From: Carboxylicivirga caseinilyticus
GTDB lineage: Bacteria; Bacteroidota; Bacteroidia; Bacteroidales; Marinilabiliaceae
Assembly (NCBI GenBank): GCA_025499705.1
Contig: JAFMVE010000024.1
Location: forward strand, 21,668-85,667
DNA: 64,000 nt
Direction of reading: 5' to 3'
Shown: positions 27,035 to 36,100 of the stretch, piece by piece
Numbering within the stretch: position 1 is the first letter of the stretch
Layout: each line of letters opens with the position of its first letter
Translations under genes and position numbers: made by a program
Notes under the pieces: generated by a model
What the model was told of the DNA's origin: nothing
The model's database searches: none
The model's input: the letters and a program-made list of their open reading frames with translations, nothing else

Positions 27035-28021
27035 TTATTCGTGTTTCGAGAAATACTTCATAAACTGTGCTCTTTCGTACAATTGAGGATCAACAATTTT
27101 ACTATAATTCATTTTACCTCTAAAATCATCAATGGTAGCAAAGCCTTTTTCATCCATCCAACTTTCGAGTTTTGATCTCATATCAGCAATAACAGATGAC
27201 CCATTTTTATACACAGCAGAACAAACCTGCACTGTTTTAGCACCAGCCAGAATTTGTTTAATCACTCCTTCCCCATCATGAATTCCGGTTGAAGCGGAAA
27301 TATCGATGTTTTCAATCTTTCCTGACACGATTGCCACCCATCGTAGCGTACGTCTTATATCAGCTGATGTACTAAAAACATCTGAAGAAGTAATAGTCAT
27401 CTTATCAATGTCAATATCAGGTTCATAGAAACGATTAAACATAACCACTCCTTTTGCTCCTGAAACAGATATTTTATTAACAACACTAACCAAATTTGAG
27501 AAATACGACCCAAGTTTTATCGAAACCGGAATTTTTACAACCTGACTCACATTATTAATCACTTCATAATATAGATTTTCATACTCTGAAGGATCACTGT
27601 TTTTGTCGGTATTAACCATAAAAACATTCAATTCCAGAGCATCAGCTCCTGCTGCTTCAATCTGCTGGGCAAAGTCAACCCATTCATCAGCCGAAAAACA
27701 ATTAATGCTCGCAATAACAGGAACATCAAATTTTGCCTTGGCATCTTTAATCAACTTTATATATTCACCAACTGCATTATCGTGTGTATAGCCTTTAATG
27801 TAGTCTACAGCCTCAGGATAATCAAATCCTTCACCTTTATAAATAGCATTATTAATTTCGTAGTTGATTTGCTCTTCGAAAAGTGATTTTAAAACAACTG
27901 CACCAGCACCTGCTTCTACTACTCTAGCAATTTTTTCAACACTATTAGTTAAACCTGAGCTGCTTACTATAATTGGATTTTTCAGCGTCAATCCAAGGTA
28001 TTTAGTTTCTAAATTTGCCAT
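27035..28021 (-). CDS. Dihydroorotate dehydrogenase-like FMN protein
   Basis: 328 residues from the ATG at 28021. A TAnnTTTG element overlaps the upstream in-frame ATG (28057), which argues for the inner start. TIM-barrel FMN enzyme of the PyrD-like group: LKNPIIVSSSGLTNSVEKI at the start, VIASINCFSADEWVDFAQQ, ALELNVFMVNTD, VSIKLGSYFSNL with the flavin-binding Lys, GVVMFNRFY, and the phosphate-site strands STGIHDGEGVIKQILAGAKTVQVCSAVYKNG. In place of the PyrD active-site loop Ser/Cys region it has NCFSADEW. Members of this subgroup are called dihydroorotate dehydrogenase-like; the true substrate is uncertain. Confidence 0.85.
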   Translation of the reverse strand: MANLETKYLGLTLKNPIIVSSSGLTNSVEKIARVVEAGAGAVVLKSLFEEQINYEINNAIYKGEGFDYPEAVDYIKGYTHDNAVGEYIKLIKDAKAKFDVPVIASINCFSADEWVDFAQQIEAAGADALELNVFMVNTDKNSDPSEYENLYYEVINNVSQVVKIPVSIKLGSYFSNLVSVVNKISVSGAKGVVMFNRFYEPDIDIDKMTITSSDVFSTSADIRRTLRWVAIVSGKIENIDISASTGIHDGEGVIKQILAGAKTVQVCSAVYKNGSSVIADMRSKLESWMDEKGFATIDDFRGKMNYSKIVDPQLYERAQFMKYFSKHE

Positions 28022-28054
28022 TAGGAAAATGTTATTAGCTGTTTTTAACGGAAA

Positions 28055-28062
28055 CAAATATA
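28055..28062 (-). promoter_or_regulatory. Candidate -7 element of the PyrD-like gene
   Basis: On the minus strand TATATTTG, a match to TAnnTTTG, 33 bases upstream of the ATG at 28021. It supports that start over the one at 28057. Confidence 0.4.
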
Positions 28063-28141
28063 AAGAAATCTGTCACAGTCGAAAATTGAATTCCTTTTTT
28101 TTGTACTAACAAAACCTTTATAAAGAATATTTCCAGATTAA

Positions 28142-28816
28142 TTATTTCTGATAGTTACGGACTCCAAATATTGAACTTCCAACCCGAACCATTGTGCTAC
28201 CTTCTTCAATAGCAAGAAGAAAATCACCCGACATTCCCATACTGATTTCAGTAAAATCATCATTCTTTGCGAAAACTCCATTTTTTAATTGCTGGAAAAG
28301 ATCTGATAAGGAAGCAAATTCTTTTCTTATCTGAGCCTCGTCATCTGTATAAGTAGCCATTCCCATCAAACCTTTAATAACTACATTGGATAAATTATCC
28401 AACACTCCTTCATTCACCATTTCCAACAACTCTTCTTTTGAAAAACCAAACTTTGATTCTTCCTCTGCAATATGAACCTGAAGCAAACAAGGTATCTTTC
28501 GATTATTTTTACTCCCTTCCTTGTCAATAGTTTTAAGTAATTTCTCTGAATCAACACCATGTATCAAAGCAACAAAAGGAGCAATGTACTTAACCTTATT
28601 GGTTTGCAGGTGACCAATCATATGCCATTCAATATCTTTGGGTAGACTTTCATATTTAGAAGTCAGCTCCTGAACCTTGTTTTCACCAAAAATACGCTGG
28701 CCAACTTCATAAGCTTCTAAGATATCTTCATTAGGTTTTGTCTTCGACACTGCAACCAGACAAGCCCTGTCTCCGATCTGCTGCTTTATATGCTTAAGAT
28801 TTTCTTTGATTGACAT
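28142..28816 (-). CDS. yggS: YggS/PLPBP family pyridoxal-phosphate homeostasis protein
   Basis: 224 residues, the usual length. Alanine-racemase-like barrel without catalytic activity that binds pyridoxal 5'-phosphate and keeps its level in balance. Seen: LVAVSKTKPNEDILEAYEVGQRIFGENKVQEL with the PLP lysine (in SKTKP), WHMIGHLQTNKVKYI, LLQVHIAEEESKFGF, LMGMATYTDDEA and the phosphate loop ISMGMSGDFLLAIEEGSTMVRVGSSIFG. It lies 91 bases behind the DUF1015 gene, with its own promoter candidate between, so it is probably a separate unit. Confidence 0.95.
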   Translation of the reverse strand: MSIKENLKHIKQQIGDRACLVAVSKTKPNEDILEAYEVGQRIFGENKVQELTSKYESLPKDIEWHMIGHLQTNKVKYIAPFVALIHGVDSEKLLKTIDKEGSKNNRKIPCLLQVHIAEEESKFGFSKEELLEMVNEGVLDNLSNVVIKGLMGMATYTDDEAQIRKEFASLSDLFQQLKNGVFAKNDDFTEISMGMSGDFLLAIEEGSTMVRVGSSIFGVRNYQK

Positions 28817-28832
28817 ACTCTTAATTTTATTA

Positions 28833-28862
28833 CAAATTTACACCATGTGTCCTGAAAACAAA
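28833..28862 (-). promoter_or_regulatory. Candidate yggS promoter
   Basis: On the minus strand TTTG (28862-28859), an 18-base spacer, then TAAATTTG (28840-28833), 16 bases before the yggS ATG. Both boxes fit the Bacteroidota consensus. It abuts the terminator of the gene upstream. Confidence 0.55.
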
Positions 28863-28889
28863 AAGCCTCCTGCAAAAACAGAAGGCTTT
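28862..28889 (-). terminator. Terminator after the DUF1015 gene
   Basis: AAAGCCTCCTG pairs with CAGAAGGCTTT (one mismatch) over a 6-base loop; T-rich on the minus strand behind it. Lies 19 bases behind the stop at 28908. Confidence 0.75.
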
Positions 28890-28907
28890 CTACTTGTATT
28901 TTTTTAA

Positions 28908-30164
28908 TTACTTCGACTCGAGCTTATGAATTACTAATCCTGAACGCAACTTTGGTTCGAACCATGTTGTTTTAGGAGGCATTATATTACCCGTATCAGC
29001 AATATCAATCAATTGTTGCATCGACACCGGATATAAGGCGAACGCAACAGCCATTTCACCAGAATCAACCCTCCTTTGTAACTCACCTAAACCTCTGATT
29101 CCTCCAACAAAGTCAATTCTCTTCGAACGGCGTAAATCTTCTATGCCCAGCATCTTATCAAGTACATGCTCCGACAGGATTGTTACGTCCAATACTCCAA
29201 TTGGATCATTATCATTATATGTACCAGTCTTAGCATTTAATTTATACCAATTTCCATCTAAATACATACTGAATTCATGCAACTTCGATGGCTGATAGAT
29301 TTCAGTACCAACACATTCAACCTCAAAGACTTCTTGTAATCTGGTTAACAACTCTTCAGGCGAAAGACCATTCAAGTCCTTCACCAATCGATTGTAATCA
29401 ATAATTTTCAGTTGATCATCAGGAAAGTGAACCGCCATAAAATAATTATACGCTTCCTCACCTGTGTGTTTAGAATTTTGATTTTTCTTTTCTTCACCAA
29501 TGCGCGCTGCTGCAGCTGTTCTGTGATGACCATCAGCCACATAAGTTGCCGGCACTTTGGTGCTAAACAATTCTTCTAATTGAGCATTAATTGATGAATC
29601 ATTAATTGCCCAAAGATGATGACCAAAACCATCTTCTGCAATAAAATCGTAATCTGCAGCCTCATTCTTAACTATACTTTCAACAATTGCATCGATTTCA
29701 GGAACTGCCTTATATGAGAAGAATACCGGCTCTATATTAGCATCCAGATAACGGGTTAAGATCATACGATCTTCTTCTTTATCCGGACGAGTTAATTCAT
29801 GTTTTTTAATGATTCCGTTTGCATAATCCTCACAGGCAGCAGCTCCAACAATACCATATTGAGTGCGTCCATCCATTGTTTGAGCATAAATATAATATTT
29901 AGCTTCATCGTCCTGAACCAACCATCCTTTTTCCTGGAATACTTTAAAGTTGGCAACTGATTTTTCATACACTTCTTCCGAGTGAATATCAGTACCTGAA
30001 GGACAATCAATTTCAGCACGCGTAATATGCAATAAAGAACAATCTTTACCTTCCGCCATTCGAGCAGCTTCTTCACTGTTCATAACATCGTAAGGCAAAC
30101 AAGCTAAGTCCTGAGCGATATTTTGGGGAGGTCTCAGTCCTTTAAAAGGTTTAACAATAGCCAT
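28908..30164 (-). CDS. DUF1015 family protein beside serC-serA
   Basis: 418 residues, the normal size for DUF1015. Start MAIVKPFKGLRPP, then DVMNSEEA, LLHITRAE, RYLDANIEPVFFSY. A short motif YVADGHHRTAAA (Asp211-Arg215 in DGHHR) resembles the nucleotide/phosphate loop of ParB-fold proteins, a fold that also includes free-serine kinases (SerK, SbnI). It follows serC and serA in the same direction (85 bases behind serA), an arrangement common in this phylum, and no phosphoserine phosphatase gene is nearby. A role in the phosphoserine-to-serine step or its reverse is an inference; the family is formally uncharacterised to my knowledge. Confidence 0.9.
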   Translation of the reverse strand: MAIVKPFKGLRPPQNIAQDLACLPYDVMNSEEAARMAEGKDCSLLHITRAEIDCPSGTDIHSEEVYEKSVANFKVFQEKGWLVQDDEAKYYIYAQTMDGRTQYGIVGAAACEDYANGIIKKHELTRPDKEEDRMILTRYLDANIEPVFFSYKAVPEIDAIVESIVKNEAADYDFIAEDGFGHHLWAINDSSINAQLEELFSTKVPATYVADGHHRTAAAARIGEEKKNQNSKHTGEEAYNYFMAVHFPDDQLKIIDYNRLVKDLNGLSPEELLTRLQEVFEVECVGTEIYQPSKLHEFSMYLDGNWYKLNAKTGTYNDNDPIGVLDVTILSEHVLDKMLGIEDLRRSKRIDFVGGIRGLGELQRRVDSGEMAVAFALYPVSMQQLIDIADTGNIMPPKTTWFEPKLRSGLVIHKLESK

Positions 30165-30207
30165 TTTGTAGATTTAATTTTGTTAAATATTGATTGGGTA
30201 AGCAGAC

Positions 30208-30240
30208 AAAAGGCCTGCTGATTAACACAACAGGCCTTTT
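30208..30240 (-). terminator. Terminator between serA and the DUF1015 gene
   Basis: A 10-base perfect stem (AAAAGGCCTG with CAGGCCTTTT) and 13-base loop, ending in T on both strands. It lies directly behind the serA stop, so DUF1015 is probably read partly by read-through or from its own promoter. Confidence 0.8.
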
Positions 30241-30249
30241 CTGGTAAAA

Positions 30250-31173
30250 TTATTTATTAACCTTGAAGGTTTCGTCACCGTTTTCGAAAAAGCCAATAAT
30301 TTGTTTAGCAGCTGCAACACCTGCATTAACATTAGCTTCAGCAGTTTGAGCACCCATCTTCTTAGGGGTAAAGAAGAAACGACTTTCAAACTTGGCTTCA
30401 ATATCAGCTTTACAATCAGGAGCAATATCAGAGATATATGTAAAATCCGGACGATCAGCCATTAATTTAACTAATTCTTCCTCATGAATCACTTCTTTAC
30501 GAGCTGTATTTACTAGTGTACCACCTTTAGGCATTTTATTTAATAAGTCGTAATTAATTGATTTCTTGGTTTGCTCAGTAGCAGGTATATGTAATGATAC
30601 ATAATCACAAGTTGAATACAGCTCTTCAACTGAATCAACAGCCTTAAGACCTGCAGCTTCGATCTTTTCTTTTGCAACAAATGGGTCAAAAGCATACAGC
30701 TCCATTCCAAAACCTTTTGCAATCTCAGCTACATAATGGCCAACATTACCATAAGCATGAATACCCAGTTTTTTACCTCTTAACTCAGTACCTGCAGTTC
30801 CATTATATCCGTTACGGGCCATAAATACCATCATACCCAAAACCAATTCACCTACAGCGTTTGCATTTTGACCAGGTGTGTTCATGGCAACAACACCTTT
30901 TTCAGTGCAAGCTGCGAGGTCTAGATTATCGTATCCGGCACCGGCACGAACAACAATTTTCAATTCAGGTGCAGCTTCTAGAACTTCACGGGTAACTAAA
31001 TCGGAACGTACAATTAGAGCATTTGCATCTTTAACAGCATCTAATAATTGAGCTGTTTCGGTATATTTTTCAAGAAGAGCAAATTCATAACCTGCAGCTT
31101 CCACAATTGGTCTGATTTGATCAATGGCAGCCTTTGCAAAAGGCTTTTCTGTCGCCACCAAAATTTTTTTCAT
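30250..31173 (-). CDS. serA: D-3-phosphoglycerate dehydrogenase
   Basis: 307 residues, the short form without the ACT regulatory domain. NAD-dependent first step of serine synthesis: 3-phosphoglycerate to 3-phosphohydroxypyruvate. Seen: LIVRSDLVTREVLEAAPELKIVVRAGAGYDNLD (substrate loop), the Rossmann LGIHAYGNVGHYVAEIAKGFGM, YVSLHIPATEQTKKSIN, LVNTARKEVIHEEEL with the active-site Arg, then catalytic Glu and a His-like position in the final part. It lies 80 bases behind serC, across a hairpin. Without the ACT domain it should not be feedback-inhibited by serine at that site. Confidence 0.94.
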   Translation of the reverse strand: MKKILVATEKPFAKAAIDQIRPIVEAAGYEFALLEKYTETAQLLDAVKDANALIVRSDLVTREVLEAAPELKIVVRAGAGYDNLDLAACTEKGVVAMNTPGQNANAVGELVLGMMVFMARNGYNGTAGTELRGKKLGIHAYGNVGHYVAEIAKGFGMELYAFDPFVAKEKIEAAGLKAVDSVEELYSTCDYVSLHIPATEQTKKSINYDLLNKMPKGGTLVNTARKEVIHEEELVKLMADRPDFTYISDIAPDCKADIEAKFESRFFFTPKKMGAQTAEANVNAGVAAAKQIIGFFENGDETFKVNK

Positions 31174-31208
31174 GATTATTGATATTTATTTGAGGTGATA
31201 AAATGCTA

Positions 31209-31228
31209 AGCCCCAGATTAAAGGGGCT
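31209..31228 (-). terminator. Hairpin between serC and serA
   Basis: AGCCCC pairs with GGGGCT over an 8-base loop; on the minus strand it is followed by TAGCATTTTA. A weak terminator or a processing/attenuation site that would lower serA relative to serC. Confidence 0.5.
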
Positions 31229-31253
31229 CAGACTTTATTTTTCAATTCAATTC

Positions 31254-32324
31254 TTAGTGTTTTGCTTCAAATTCTTTCATTGCATCGATTAATGCCTGAA
31301 TACTTGATTTTGGCATTGCATTGTAGATTGAAGCACGGAAACCACCAACTGAACGGTGACCTTTGATTCCACTCATTCCTTTTGAAGTAGCATAATCAAA
31401 GAAATCTTTTTCCAATTCCTTGTATTCATCATTCATAATGAAACAAACATTCATAATTGAACGATCTTCAACGGCTTCAACAGTACACTTAAATAATTTG
31501 TTACGATCAATTTCATCATATAACAAACCAGCCTTTTCAATATTGATTTTTTCCATTGCAGCTACACCACCCAATTCTTTTAACCATTTTAAAGTTTGAA
31601 GAGCTGAGTATACAGGTAATACAGGAGGAGTATTAAACATAGATCCACTCTGAATATGAGTACGATAATCCAACATTGTTGGAATATAACGATCCACTTT
31701 ACCTAAAGCCTCTTCTTTAACGATGGCAATAGTTACTCCTGATGGAGCAAGATTCTTTTGTGCACCTGCATAAATAATATTATACTTCGAAACATCTACT
31801 GGTCGTGAAAAAATGTCAGAAGACATATCAGCAACCAAAGGAACACTAACATCAAGATCCTTACGAATCTCAGTTCCATAAATAGTGTTGTTCGATGTGA
31901 TATGGAAATAATCAGCATCTGAAGGCACTTCATAACCTTTTGGAATATAGTTATAAACAGCCTCTTTTGATGAAGCTACTTCAACAACCTCACCGAATCC
32001 TTTAGCTTCTTTAATTGCTTTAGCAGCCCAGGCTCCAGTATTTAAATAAGCAGCCTTTTTAGCTAACAGGTTAAACGGAACCATACAGAATTGAGTACTA
32101 GCTCCACCTCCAACAAATACTACTTCGTAGCCTGCAGGAACATCCAATAATTCTTTAACCAATGCAATAGCATCGTCCATTACAGCAACAAACTCTTTGC
32201 TACGGTGCGATACCTCAAGAATAGATAAACCGGTTCCGGCAAAGTTAAGAACGGCTTCAGCCGAATTTTTAATAGTTGAATCAGGCAAAATAGATGGCCC
32301 TGCTGAAAAGTTGTGAATCTTCAT
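31254..32324 (-). CDS. serC: Phosphoserine aminotransferase
   Basis: 356 residues from the ATG at 32324 ([14 protein letters not shown], the canonical start); an in-frame ATG at 32450 would add 42 basic residues not found in the family. PLP enzyme that makes 3-phosphoserine from phosphohydroxypyruvate and glutamate. Seen: [61 protein letters not shown], and [14 protein letters not shown] with the PLP lysine. The C-terminal [19 protein letters not shown] is typical. First gene of the serine cluster. Confidence 0.96.
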   Translation of the reverse strand: MKIHNFSAGPSILPDSTIKNSAEAVLNFAGTGLSILEVSHRSKEFVAVMDDAIALVKELLDVPAGYEVVFVGGGASTQFCMVPFNLLAKKAAYLNTGAWAAKAIKEAKGFGEVVEVASSKEAVYNYIPKGYEVPSDADYFHITSNNTIYGTEIRKDLDVSVPLVADMSSDIFSRPVDVSKYNIIYAGAQKNLAPSGVTIAIVKEEALGKVDRYIPTMLDYRTHIQSGSMFNTPPVLPVYSALQTLKWLKELGGVAAMEKINIEKAGLLYDEIDRNKLFKCTVEAVEDRSIMNVCFIMNDEYKELEKDFFDYATSKGMSGIKGHRSVGGFRASIYNAMPKSSIQALIDAMKEFEAKH

Positions 32325-32607
32325 CTTATGAGTTATTTTACGTAAACTTGATTTTTTAATTTGGATAATGTTTTGAGACGATAAAATTATGAAATATCTC
32401 TTGTATCGACTACTATTTTTTACAGATATTGACTTACAATTCAAAAGCAAAAATCACCTGATTATCAATATAAGATGATTTCTTGCTTGTAAATAATACA
32501 TCTAGATATAACACTATCAACCTTTTAAATTTAATATCACTCCACTTTCAAATGCTGACAAATATCAGTATTTTTTTTAGAAAAAATTCAAATAATTTAT
32601 CAATGAA
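32325..32607. other. Intergenic region between gcvT and serC
   Basis: About 280 AT-rich bases. It should carry the serC promoter and the end of the gcvT transcript. No clear TAnnTTTG element, strong hairpin or RNA gene was seen. Confidence 0.6.
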
Positions 32608-33690
32608 TTACACAAATGGAATTTTAACCACTTTTGCTTTCAACTTCCGATTTCTAACTTTAATAAATATTTCTGTTTCGAACTTCGTATATGCTTTATC
32701 CAAATATCCCATTCCTATTCCTTTCTGAAGAACAGGTGACATGGTTCCTGATGTTACCCTACCAATTACTTCTTCTTGATTATTAACAATTTCGTAGTCT
32801 TTACGAGGAATACCTCTGTCTTCCAGAATAAATCCACGAAGACGTTTTGATACACCTTCCTCTTTTTGTTTTAGTAAATAATCTCGGTCGATGAAATTAT
32901 TTTTTTCATTGAATTTAGTTATCCATCCTAAACCAGCTTCAATTGGAGAAGTTGTATCATCTATATCATTTCCATATAAACAAAAACCTTTCTCTAAACG
33001 TAAAGTATCACGTGCTGCCAAACCAATTGGTAGGATTCCTTCTTCTGCCCCAGCCTCAAAGATTGCATTCCACACTTTCTCTGCTTCCTTATTGTAAAAA
33101 TAAAGCTCAAAACCTCCCGATCCGGTATAACCTGTATTGGAGATAATTACCTCATCAACTCCTGCTATTTCACCAGTGGTAAAAGTGTAATATTCAATTT
33201 CTGAAAGATTAACATCAGTAAGTTTTTGTAATACTTCAGTTGCTTTGGGTCCTTGTATTGCCAGCTGTGAAATATCGTCTGATGCATTTTCAAGTTCAGC
33301 TCCCATGGTATTTTGCTCATTAACCCAATCCCAATCTTTTTCTATATTAGAAGCATTTACAACTAACATATACTTTTCGTCATCGTAACGATACACCAAT
33401 AAATCATCAACAATACCACCTTTACCATTTGGGAAGCATGAATACTGTGCCTGTCCGATTCTCAAAACAGAAACATCATTTGATGTAACCTTTTGCACTA
33501 ATTCAAATGCATTTGGACCCTTCACCCAAAATTCTCCCATATGTGAAACATCAAAAACTCCTACTCCATTGCGAACAGTCATATGTTCATTATTAATTCC
33601 GGAATATTCTATTGGCATTTCATAACCTGCAAATGAAACCAGTTTAGCTCCCAGTTTCTTATGAATTTCGTTAAAGGCAGTTTTTTTCAT
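32608..33690 (-). CDS. gcvT: Glycine cleavage system aminomethyltransferase (T protein)
   Basis: 360 residues, normal GcvT length. It transfers the methylene group from the aminomethyl-lipoyl H protein to tetrahydrofolate, releasing ammonia. Seen: [64 protein letters not shown] (folate site), [38 protein letters not shown], and [17 protein letters not shown] at the C terminus (parts quoted). The other glycine-cleavage genes are not in the window. It is read on its own, towards serC. Confidence 0.96.
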   Translation of the reverse strand: MKKTAFNEIHKKLGAKLVSFAGYEMPIEYSGINNEHMTVRNGVGVFDVSHMGEFWVKGPNAFELVQKVTSNDVSVLRIGQAQYSCFPNGKGGIVDDLLVYRYDDEKYMLVVNASNIEKDWDWVNEQNTMGAELENASDDISQLAIQGPKATEVLQKLTDVNLSEIEYYTFTTGEIAGVDEVIISNTGYTGSGGFELYFYNKEAEKVWNAIFEAGAEEGILPIGLAARDTLRLEKGFCLYGNDIDDTTSPIEAGLGWITKFNEKNNFIDRDYLLKQKEEGVSKRLRGFILEDRGIPRKDYEIVNNQEEVIGRVTSGTMSPVLQKGIGMGYLDKAYTKFETEIFIKVRNRKLKAKVVKIPFV

Positions 33691-33782
33691 CCTTATAATA
33701 TTTTATACAATTCTTGATAGTTAAATTTCTAAATCAGATATCGAGGACTTCGCTTTTCCTTTGCCTAATATCTCAATTTGAA

Positions 33783-33790
33783 CAAATGTA
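33783..33790 (-). promoter_or_regulatory. Candidate -7 element upstream of gcvT
   Basis: Minus-strand TACATTTG, matching TAnnTTTG, 92 bases upstream of the gcvT ATG. The -33 box is not at a good distance. Confidence 0.3.
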
Positions 33791-34141
33791 GAAAATTAAT
33801 TAGCGGAGAAAAATGACAAATATTGCTTATTAATAATAACAAATATCATTTATGGACATAAAACCCTAAGAATGCAGAAATTCTTTATTGAAAAATGGTA
33901 TAGACTGCTTAAGTTTTGCAACTATTTAATACAAAAACATCTAAGATTTAAATTCATCACAAAAGTGTTCCATAAGTTATATCAGCAGATAATAAGAACA
34001 TGTGTTTTTAAATTACAAGGAATAATTAATACCAATTGAGGTCTATTCAAATAGAAACAGTAAATATGAAACCTTAACAATATCAAATTCATTAGAATAT
34101 AGATTATGGTAGTTTACCACTAATAATTTGGTAAAAAAAGT

Positions 34142-34170
34142 TAGTTTTGCTGAAAATTTTGTATTTTCAG
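34142..34170 (+). promoter_or_regulatory. Candidate -7 element with an adjacent dyad, upstream of the Hpt gene
   Basis: TAGTTTTG (34142-34149) is followed at once by CTGAAAAT (34150-34157), a 5-base spacer and ATTTTCAG (34163-34170). If the box is used, transcription would begin inside the dyad, so the dyad could be an operator at the start point or a 5' hairpin. Confidence 0.35.
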
Positions 34171-34193
34171 CGTCAAAATATTAATATCCAAAA

Positions 34194-34658
34194 ATGCCCG
34201 AAAACTATAAGCATATTGATTTAGCATACCTGGAGAGTATTACTGATGGTAGCAAAGAAATAATTGCAGAACTGATTACTATTTTCATAGAACAGATTCC
34301 TGAATTTACTCAGGATTTTGAGGACGGACTTTCACAAAAGGATTGGAAAAAAGTCGCATCAGCTGCACACAAGGCAAAATCATCAGTTTTATCAATGGGT
34401 ATTAATGAACTTGGTAATGTTGATTTGAAAAATCTTGAGCTTGTTGCCAAACAAATGCTATTAGATCGGATACTGGAAGAAGGAGAAACGTCTTCTGAAG
34501 CTGATCAACTTCGAAAAACATTGGAAAGTTATCCTGAAGATAAAAGAGAATGGATTGCCGCCAATAAAAATGAAGAAGTTTTAAAACAGCTGATTGATAA
34601 ATTCAACTATATTGTTGAAGAAGCTGTAAAAGAATTAAATCAAGTGCTAGAAAATTGA
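34194..34658 (+). CDS. Hpt domain phosphotransfer protein
   Basis: 154 residues. The first 110 residues form a histidine phosphotransfer helical bundle: FIEQIPEFTQDFEDGLSQKDWKKVASAAHKAKSSVLSMG, with His59 in AAHKAKSS as the phosphorylated residue. The final 40 residues are a further helix (IDKFNYIVEEAVKELNQVLEN). Such proteins pass phosphate between receiver domains. No kinase or response regulator is adjacent; the STAS gene follows after 12 bases. The pairing suggests a phosphorelay feeding a partner-switch, which is inference. Confidence 0.85.
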   Translation: MPENYKHIDLAYLESITDGSKEIIAELITIFIEQIPEFTQDFEDGLSQKDWKKVASAAHKAKSSVLSMGINELGNVDLKNLELVAKQMLLDRILEEGETSSEADQLRKTLESYPEDKREWIAANKNEEVLKQLIDKFNYIVEEAVKELNQVLEN

Positions 34659-34670
34659 AAACACTATAAT

Positions 34671-34994
34671 ATGTTGGAAGTTAAAGAACTAAACGGATAT
34701 CAAATTGCATCATTGGCTGATACAGACAGACTAACAGCCACCATTGCTACAGAGATTAAAAGTGAGTTGACTAACCAGTTGGATGGGAATACAAATCTTG
34801 TTATAAACCTTTCGAACATTAAATTTATTGACAGTACTGGCATTGGTGTTTTGATTAGTGCTTTAAAAACAGCTCGTCAAAACAATGGCTCTTTTAAACT
34901 TTGTGAAATTCAGAAAGATGTAATGAGTCTTTTAACACTAATGAAACTTGATAAGGTTTTTGACATTATTGAAAGTGAAGCCGATATAAAATAA
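34671..34994 (+). CDS. STAS domain anti-sigma factor antagonist
   Basis: 107 residues, one STAS domain. The motif IDSTGIGVLISAL places the phosphorylatable Ser55 (and Thr56) where SpoIIAA/RsbV proteins are switched by an anti-sigma kinase and a PP2C phosphatase. TNLVINLSNIKFI and MKLDKVFDI complete the fold. It is coupled to the Hpt gene 12 bases upstream. A kinase of the SiaB/RsbW type is encoded at 51816-52364; whether it acts on this protein is open. Confidence 0.9.
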   Translation: MLEVKELNGYQIASLADTDRLTATIATEIKSELTNQLDGNTNLVINLSNIKFIDSTGIGVLISALKTARQNNGSFKLCEIQKDVMSLLTLMKLDKVFDIIESEADIK

Positions 34995-35017
34995 ACCGCT
35001 ATCAGGCGGTTTTTTTA
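34993..35017. terminator. Bidirectional terminator between the STAS gene and citC
   Basis: AAACCGC pairs with GCGGTTT over a 6-base loop, followed by seven T on the plus strand and a T-rich stretch on the minus strand. It sits directly behind both stops. Confidence 0.85.
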
Positions 35018-36094
35018 TTAATGCCGACACCGATTAACTTCAAGTCGATGCCTTATTTTTTCCACCAACCCTTCATTCAAATACCTGATAGTTGTTGAAG
35101 GTAGAAACAACTTCATTCGATCATATTCACCTTTAACAATAGCGTCTCTTACCTTTGACGCACTTATCCATTCTTTACCACCTTCACCTAAAATCTCCTT
35201 TCTTTTAATCTCACAAAAATCAATACCATATTTGGGTAGTAAGTTCTGCATTACGGTATTATACAACTCAGTTGTAGAACAATAACACTCAGTACCTACA
35301 TATCTGGCTGTAATGTTTAAGGTTGGAGCTATGTATTGACAAAAAATTGTTATATCCAGTTCTGCTTGTTTTTGAGTAATCAAATTAGTTGATTCGTTTT
35401 TTAAGAAGTAGCTTGGAAATGTAGCTTCCGATACAACATACTCACCTCCTTTTACCATTATTACATTTGAGAGATGCCTTGTCCCTGCCTTTATCATATT
35501 CCATCGATCAGTAAATTTAAATGTAGACCGATCTTCCTCCACCACAAACAAATAAACAATCTCGTTTTCTTCAGAGGCTTTTTCAACCAAATACTGATGG
35601 CCTAAAGTAAATGGATTACAATTCATAACAATTGCTGCTGCACTGCCAATAGCATTGTCCAATTTTATACTTTTCAGATATTCGCAATAACGGCTAATAT
35701 CTGCATATCCGAATTCCAGAACAGCAATCAAAGGTTCTGCTGTAGCAATAAGATTATATCCTAAACCTGTGAAGTAATTTATATTTTCGGGTCGTGTAAA
35801 TACAAATGCCTGCTGATGCTCTGAAATTACTTTTTCGGTAAGAAAAGTAACAATATGCGCAAAAGCTCCTGATTCTCTAAATTCTGGTGCTACAACCAGA
35901 TATTTCAGTATTTTTCCCTGATAGGAACCCACCCCTACTATATCATCATTTAAATTGTAAAGTATGATTGAATAATCAACAGCACCTGCATCAAAATAGA
36001 ATCCTAACGGAGATAAAAACCTCCTGATCAATTCAACATCATACTTGCTACTTAAATCCGGCTCCTCAATTCTAAAATCTGAATTCTCAATCAT
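35018..36094 (-). CDS. citC: [Citrate (pro-3S)-lyase] ligase
   Basis: 358 residues, the family length. It activates citrate lyase by acetylating the thiol of the prosthetic group on the acyl carrier protein, using ATP and acetate. An N-terminal GNAT-like part (about 1-140, YLVVAPEFRESGAFAHIVTFLTEK) precedes the nucleotidyltransferase domain with AAIVMNCNPFTLGHQYLVEKAS (the HxxH-type GH signature) and EWISASKVRDAIVKG (the ISxS-like nucleotide motif). Last gene of the cit operon, 6 bases behind citXG. Confidence 0.95.
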   Translation of the reverse strand: MIENSDFRIEEPDLSSKYDVELIRRFLSPLGFYFDAGAVDYSIILYNLNDDIVGVGSYQGKILKYLVVAPEFRESGAFAHIVTFLTEKVISEHQQAFVFTRPENINYFTGLGYNLIATAEPLIAVLEFGYADISRYCEYLKSIKLDNAIGSAAAIVMNCNPFTLGHQYLVEKASEENEIVYLFVVEEDRSTFKFTDRWNMIKAGTRHLSNVIMVKGGEYVVSEATFPSYFLKNESTNLITQKQAELDITIFCQYIAPTLNITARYVGTECYCSTTELYNTVMQNLLPKYGIDFCEIKRKEILGEGGKEWISASKVRDAIVKGEYDRMKLFLPSTTIRYLNEGLVEKIRHRLEVNRCRH

Positions 36095-36100
36095 AATATT

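Larger units (their letters stand above)
33691..34193. other. Intergenic region between gcvT and the Hpt gene
   Basis: About 500 AT-rich bases between divergent genes, the longest gap in the window. It holds TACATTTG (minus strand, 33783-33790), a possible gcvT -7 box, TAGTTTTG (plus, 34142-34149) and an 8-base dyad at 34150-34170. No coding frame, tRNA or known riboswitch was recognised. Confidence 0.65.

Noticed and set aside
32325..32450. Longer start of serC
   Set aside because: Adds 42 basic residues; the family begins at [10 protein letters not shown].
33691..34193. tRNA or riboswitch in the longest gap
   Set aside because: No cloverleaf, T-loop sequence or known riboswitch core could be found by eye.
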